From NCBI GenBank assembly GCA_051650305.1, contig JBOFIT010000154.1, forward strand, positions 1-9,757: DNA of 9,757 bases. The letters are read 5' to 3'. Both the position numbers and the translations under genes were made by a program. Below, one piece after another: positions 6,792 through 9,757 of the stretch. The notes under the pieces were generated by a model. The model did no database searches, had not been told where the DNA came from, and was given only the letters and a program-made list of their open reading frames with translations. Within the stretch, counting starts at the first letter, position 1. Each line of letters starts with the position of its first letter. This DNA comes from JBOFDK01 sp051650305 (lineage in GTDB: Bacteria; Bacillota; Clostridia; Lachnospirales; Cellulosilyticaceae).

Positions 6792-7658
6792 TTAGGCATT
6801 TACAATCTCACCACCATTGACATGGATGGTCTGTCCCGTAATGTAGGAAGCAGCGTCACTGGCTAAAAATACATAAGCACCAGCACATTCCACTGGCTGA
6901 CCGGCACGACCAAGGGGGGTGTTGCTACCGAATGATGCGACCTTTGTGGTATCGAAGCAGGAAGGAATAAGCGGTGTCCATATAGGACCTGGTGCCACAG
7001 CATTTACACGAATGCCAGATTTGTTTTTGGCAAGTTGCATGGCGAGTGAGCGGGTGAAGGCTACGAGGGCACCTTTGGTCATGGCATAATCAATGAGGGT
7101 ATCATGTCCGTGGAAAGCCACTACAGAAGTTGTATTGATAATAGAAGCCCCAGCTTTAAGGTGGGGAAGGGCAGCTTTGGTTAGGTGAAAGGCACCGTAG
7201 ACATTGGTCTTAAAAGTCTTATCGAACTGAGCATCGGAAAGGGTGGAGAAATCTTTGGATTCGTATTGGACTGCGGCGTTATTCACCAGTAAATCAAGTT
7301 TGGTAAAATGATAAAGTGTTTTTGAGACCACCTTTTCACAGTTTTCTTTAAGTGTTAGATCCGTTTCGATAAGTACACACTCACGCCCATAACTTTCGAT
7401 GCATTCCTTGGTGATATGAGCATCACGTGTTTCGTTGCAGTAAGGAATGACGATGTGTGCACCTTGCTTAGCAAAGGCGATGGCAACAGCACGACCGATA
7501 CCGCTGTCACCGCCGGTAATGATGGCTACTTTATCTTGGAGTAAAGAACCTTTTTGAAGATAAGTGTCGTCATCATACAGAGGTGGTGGTGTCATTTCGT
7601 ATTCAAAACCTGGATGATGTGTCTGATGTTGCGGTGGAAATTGGGTTGGGAAAATCAT
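6792..7658 (-). CDS. short-chain dehydrogenase/reductase, GSP39 (YdaD/YhdF)-like
   Basis: This 288-residue SDR oxidoreductase would be cytoplasmic and use NAD(P). The nucleotide-binding motif is TGGDSGIG (48-55); NNAA is at 126-129. The catalytic set is N152, S178, Y191 and K195 in YAMTK. The C-terminus has the usual cofactor-loop PGPIWTPL and a GGEIVNA end. The N-terminal extension of about 40 residues (FPTQFPPQHQTHHPGFEYEM) is the hallmark of the Bacillus general-stress-protein-39 / YhdF / YhxC group, often annotated as glucose 1-dehydrogenase-like; the true substrate is unknown. I chose ATG 7658, preceded by AAGGAG (7665-7670 on the minus strand) with a six-base spacer. It is a single-gene unit. 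The Bacillus relatives are stress-induced, but I see no SigB-type promoter here. Confidence 0.88.
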   Translation of the reverse strand: MIFPTQFPPQHQTHHPGFEYEMTPPPLYDDDTYLQKGSLLQDKVAIITGGDSGIGRAVAIAFAKQGAHIVIPYCNETRDAHITKECIESYGRECVLIETDLTLKENCEKVVSKTLYHFTKLDLLVNNAAVQYESKDFSTLSDAQFDKTFKTNVYGAFHLTKAALPHLKAGASIINTTSVVAFHGHDTLIDYAMTKGALVAFTRSLAMQLAKNKSGIRVNAVAPGPIWTPLIPSCFDTTKVASFGSNTPLGRAGQPVECAGAYVFLASDAASYITGQTIHVNGGEIVNA

Positions 7659-7692
7659 AATTGTCTCCTTTGTATGAACTCAAATAAAGTAT

Positions 7693-7721
7693 AGTATATG
7701 TGGATAAACAAAAATTATAAA
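7693..7721 (-). promoter_or_regulatory. possible promoter of the SDR gene
   Basis: On the minus strand, TTTATA (7716-7721) and TATACT (7693-7698) are 17 bases apart. A second overlapping TATACT lies at 7688-7693. The -10 is good but the -35 matches only four of six, so the exact start is uncertain. Confidence 0.35.
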
Positions 7722-7800
7722 AAACCATGCACAAGGAAAAAACTAGTAAGTCTAAAAAGACGTATGAAAAAAGCAAGACTGTATATACTAAGACCATACA

Positions 7801-7990
7801 GAAAATGTTAACTCGGAAAGAGAAGACGTGATCTGTATCATAGGATTAGGAGATGATACCCTTGGAGACAGCATGCATTTAGCCGACTGAGTAAGAGATG
7901 TTATCACAACCTAATAAACGTTGTCTTCTTAAAACGTTGTTTACTCTATTTTAAGATGGAAATGGAAGGTCGTCCGAGTAACTTTTTTCT
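7801..7990 (+). ncRNA. candidate structured non-coding RNA, class unknown
   Basis: The pairing was found by eye. The closing stem is GTT-A-ACTCGG (7807-7816) with CCGAGTAAC (7974-7982), one bulged A, with flanking AAAA against a T6 run (7983-7988). Inside, GAAGAC (7822-7827) pairs with GTCTTC (7923-7928), and GTGAT (7828-7832) with ATCAC (7903-7907). Hairpin GTATCAT (7835-7841) / ATGATAC (7853-7859) encloses a loop whose ATTAGG (7845-7850) matches CCTAAT (7910-7915), a possible pseudoknot. TTAAAA (7929-7934) / TTTTAA (7949-7954) forms a hairpin whose loop TTACTC (7941-7946) matches GAGTAA (7889-7894), a second possible pseudoknot. A TATACT at 7784-7789 could be its -10, but no good -35 is visible. 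It matches no riboswitch or housekeeping RNA I recognise. Short pairings can arise by chance in AT-rich DNA. Confidence 0.4.
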
Positions 7991-8121
7991 TAGAAAACTA
8001 TTACTTTCATAGTAGGGAGCCCTACACATATATGAACAGAAGTAAAAAGATCAAGAAGAAAATGAAAGATTTGAAAAGCACATTTTAAAATAAAACATCA
8101 TTTTAGTAAGATGACACACAG

Positions 8122-8149
8122 AAGAGAGTAGCCTAGCTACTCTCTTTTT
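8122..8149 (+). terminator. intrinsic terminator with no protein gene upstream
   Basis: AAGAGAGTAGC (8122-8132) pairs perfectly over 11 bp with GCTACTCTCTT (8136-8146) around a CTA loop, with a T-run to 8149. It acts on + strand transcription, yet no + strand gene lies between 6732 and here, and the M28 gene already has its own terminator. It therefore suggests a transcript from within 7670-8120 and insulates the tldD promoter. Confidence 0.85.
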
Positions 8150-8163
8150 GAATTTTTATTATT

Positions 8164-8192
8164 TTGACACGATTGAAAGAGGAGGCTATAAT
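8164..8192 (+). promoter_or_regulatory. perfect consensus vegetative promoter of tldD
   Basis: TTGACA (8164-8169), a 17-base spacer and TATAAT (8187-8192) match the housekeeping consensus at all twelve positions. Initiation near 8199 leaves a leader of about 35 bases with AAGGAG at 8221-8226. This implies strong constitutive transcription unless regulated. Confidence 0.95.
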
Positions 8193-8233
8193 AAAAGCAT
8201 AATAAAAGGAAGACTACATAAAGGAGTGAAGAT

Positions 8234-9664
8234 ATGCAAGTTAATCAAAGTAAGTACTTACAGCAAGTAAAACCCATTGCAAAGAAATTGTTAGAAGCAC
8301 TAATGGAGAAGTATGCTTATGCATCAGTGCTAGCAACTGACTCCAAAGGTAAGACCTATAGTGTATCACGTGTGGGGATGAACATTGTACCAAGTGAAAT
8401 GACCAGTGAAAGAGGCTTTGTGGCAAAGGTGTACGATGGTAAGGGGTATGGTGAATACGCTTTTACAAAGTTAACAGAAGAAGTGATTCCATCTATAGTA
8501 GAGACTATTGAAAAAAGCCTTGTACCAATGAAAGAGCAGTTAGCAGATAGTGTACAGCTAAATGTGTATGGAAGTATCGATGAAGATGCTACTGAATTTT
8601 CAAAGACAAGTGAGTTTGAGAAAGACCCTAGAGAAATGGGAGATGAGGCAATCATTAGCTTTCTTAGAAAGATTCATGAAGAAGGCTTGCAATGCGATGA
8701 AAAAATCATTGACTGCCGTGTAGGCTATGACTATGTGCAAATTAATAAACTTTTCTTATCGCCTAAAAAAGAGATGGAGCAAAGTTTGATGAACTCAGTA
8801 GGTATGATGAGTGTCATTGCAGCAGATGAAGGGAATAATCAGTATTCTTATAAGACATTCTCTCGTTTAGGCGGGGCAGAGTTGTTAGAAGAAATGAATG
8901 GAAAAGTACAAGAAGTTGCACAGGTAGCGGTAGAATTATTAAAGGCTGAAACCATTACACCAGGTGAGTACGACGTCATCTGTAATCCAGATGTTACGGG
9001 GATGATTGTACATGAAGCGTTTGGTCATGGTGTAGAGATGGATATGTTTGTGAAGAAGCGTGCTTTAGCAGAAGCTTATGTAGGAAAATACGTGGCTTCA
9101 CCTCTTGTGACTATGCATGATGGCGCTTTAGCAGCAGAAGATACAGGTACCTACTACTTTGATGATGAAGGCGTGCTTGGAACAGATACGATTGTTATCG
9201 AAAAAGGCATCTTAAAGCAAGGCATTAGTGATAGTCATTCTGCTATGCACTTAGGTACTGTACCTACAGGTAATGGTAGAAGAGAAAACTTCGAAAGAAA
9301 GGCCTACACACGTATGACTAATACGTACTTTGAAAAAGGTGAAAATACGGTGGAGGAGATGATCGCTACTATTGAATATGGTTTCTTATTAGAAGAGGCG
9401 ATGAGTGGTATGGAAGACCCTAAAAACTGGGGGATTCAGTGTATGGTAAATAGTGCCCGTGAAATTAAAGATGGTAAACTAACAGGACGTATCTTTAGTC
9501 CAATCGTATTGACAGGGTATGTGCCAGATCTTTTAAAATCCATCAGTATGGTAGGGAATGACTTGGAACTTTCAGGTTCAGGCTACTGTGGTAAAGGCTA
9601 CAAAGAATGGGTAAAAGTATCTTCAGGTGGGCCAAGTGTTAAGGCACGTGTGAGATTAGGTTAA
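8234..9664 (+). CDS. tldD: TldD family zinc metalloprotease subunit
   Basis: This 476-residue protein is full length for TldD, the catalytic subunit of the TldD/TldE (PmbA) protease, which in E. coli degrades unfolded peptides, trims the microcin B17 leader and cleaves CcdA. The zinc motif is HEAFGH (260-265: H260, E261, H265) followed by GVEMD. The conserved C-terminal CGK with C452, in the position of the third zinc ligand, follows the VGNDLELSG stretch. There is no signal peptide, so it should be cytoplasmic. ATG 8234 follows AAGGAG (8221-8226) with a seven-base spacer. The next gene starts 13 bases after the stop and is the likely TldE partner, so the pair probably forms one operon from the perfect promoter. 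The cellular substrate is not evident. Confidence 0.92.
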   Translation: MQVNQSKYLQQVKPIAKKLLEALMEKYAYASVLATDSKGKTYSVSRVGMNIVPSEMTSERGFVAKVYDGKGYGEYAFTKLTEEVIPSIVETIEKSLVPMKEQLADSVQLNVYGSIDEDATEFSKTSEFEKDPREMGDEAIISFLRKIHEEGLQCDEKIIDCRVGYDYVQINKLFLSPKKEMEQSLMNSVGMMSVIAADEGNNQYSYKTFSRLGGAELLEEMNGKVQEVAQVAVELLKAETITPGEYDVICNPDVTGMIVHEAFGHGVEMDMFVKKRALAEAYVGKYVASPLVTMHDGALAAEDTGTYYFDDEGVLGTDTIVIEKGILKQGISDSHSAMHLGTVPTGNGRRENFERKAYTRMTNTYFEKGENTVEEMIATIEYGFLLEEAMSGMEDPKNWGIQCMVNSAREIKDGKLTGRIFSPIVLTGYVPDLLKSISMVGNDLELSGSGYCGKGYKEWVKVSSGGPSVKARVRLG

Positions 9665-9677
9665 GGGGGGAATGACA

Positions 9678-9757
9678 ATGATTACACAAATTAAAGAAGT
9701 ATTAGGAACATTAGGAATCGACACGTATTTAATTGAGTGCAAAAAACAAGAATCTGT
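9678..9757 (+). CDS. TldE/PmbA protease partner, N-terminal fragment
   Basis: Only 26 codons lie inside the window, reading MITQIKEVLGTLGIDTYLIE and onward. This resembles the start of TldE/PmbA proteins (IKE.L...GID.Y.I). Its place 13 bases after tldD is the standard arrangement. TldE lacks the zinc site and forms a heterodimer that shields the TldD active site. ATG 9678 is preferred, seven bases after GGGGGG (9665-9670); the in-frame ATG at 9672 lies too close to that site. The gene is cut by the window end, not broken. Confidence 0.7.
   Translation, partial: MITQIKEVLGTLGIDTYLIECKKQES

Larger units (their letters stand above)
7659..8233. other. gene-poor interval between divergent SDR and tldD
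   Basis: This stretch of about 575 bases holds no convincing protein gene. Its contents, from left to right, are the SDR ribosome site and promoter, a candidate structured RNA (about 7801-7990), an A/T-rich section with two small hairpins (ACTAT/ATAGT at about 7998-8012; 8098-8114), an orphan intrinsic terminator (8122-8149) and the tldD promoter. A 9-base direct repeat, AAACGTTGT, occurs at 7916-7924 and 7932-7940. Short open frames of 18 codons occur but lack placed ribosome sites. Confidence 0.7.

Noticed and set aside
7603..7797. 64-codon minus-strand hydrophobic frame
   Set aside because: It overlaps the SDR start and promoter in another frame, has no ribosome site, and its hydrophobicity reflects AT-rich composition.
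7916..7940. Direct repeat AAACGTTGT as a CRISPR or mobile-element trace
   Set aside because: Only two 9-base copies 16 bases apart, with no array, cas gene or transposase.
7898..8012. Two other 18-codon frames (7898-7954 and 7956-8012)
   Set aside because: No ribosome site at suitable spacing, and both overlap the candidate RNA helices.
8032..8088. Lys-rich 18-codon open frame (MNRSKKIKKKMKDLKSTF)
   Set aside because: GGGAG at 8015-8019 is 12 bases from the ATG, farther than usual, and a frame this short arises easily by chance in A-rich DNA.
7801..8150. T-box, cobalamin, SAM or c-di-GMP riboswitch for tldD
   Set aside because: None of the signature sequences I know for these classes is present, and the terminator at 8122-8149 and a separate promoter at 8164-8192 detach the region from tldD.

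Overview
The window suggests a low-GC Gram-positive anaerobe of the class Clostridia, probably a Lachnospiraceae-like lineage. Evidence: AT-rich sequence, strong GGAGG-type ribosome binding sites, TTGACA/TATAAT promoters, an ECF-type folate transporter behind a tetrahydrofolate (THF) riboswitch, and a CxxxxC...CC FliB-like protein. No phage, transposon or CRISPR sequence was recognised. The species cannot be fixed from the sequence alone.

Layout. (1) At 1-683, a THF riboswitch leads into folT on the + strand. (2) At 776-3059, a two-gene minus-strand operon encodes an ABC ATPase and its membrane permease; it converges with folT on a shared perfect 19-bp terminator. (3) From a divergent promoter region (3060-3248), a FliB-type lysine methylase gene runs to 4397 on the + strand. 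(4) After a leader with two palindromic elements comes a secreted M28 metallopeptidase (TTG start at 4540, to 6732). (5) It converges with a minus-strand short-chain dehydrogenase (6792-7658) on a second bidirectional terminator. (6) A gene-poor stretch at 7659-8233 holds a candidate structured RNA, an orphan intrinsic terminator and a perfect consensus promoter. (7) That promoter drives tldD (8234-9664), followed closely by the start of a tldE/pmbA partner cut by the window end.

The genes are mostly separate transcription units rather than one pathway. The coherent sets are riboswitch plus folT (folate uptake controlled by reduced folate), ATPase plus permease (one ABC exporter), and tldD plus tldE (a two-subunit zinc protease). 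The most interesting non-coding signals are the possible pseudoknotted RNA at about 7801-7990, the tandem TTAGTAWTACTRA palindromes at the start of the M28 transcript, and the possible ribosome-site switch of the THF riboswitch. All structure calls were made by eye and are not computed folds.
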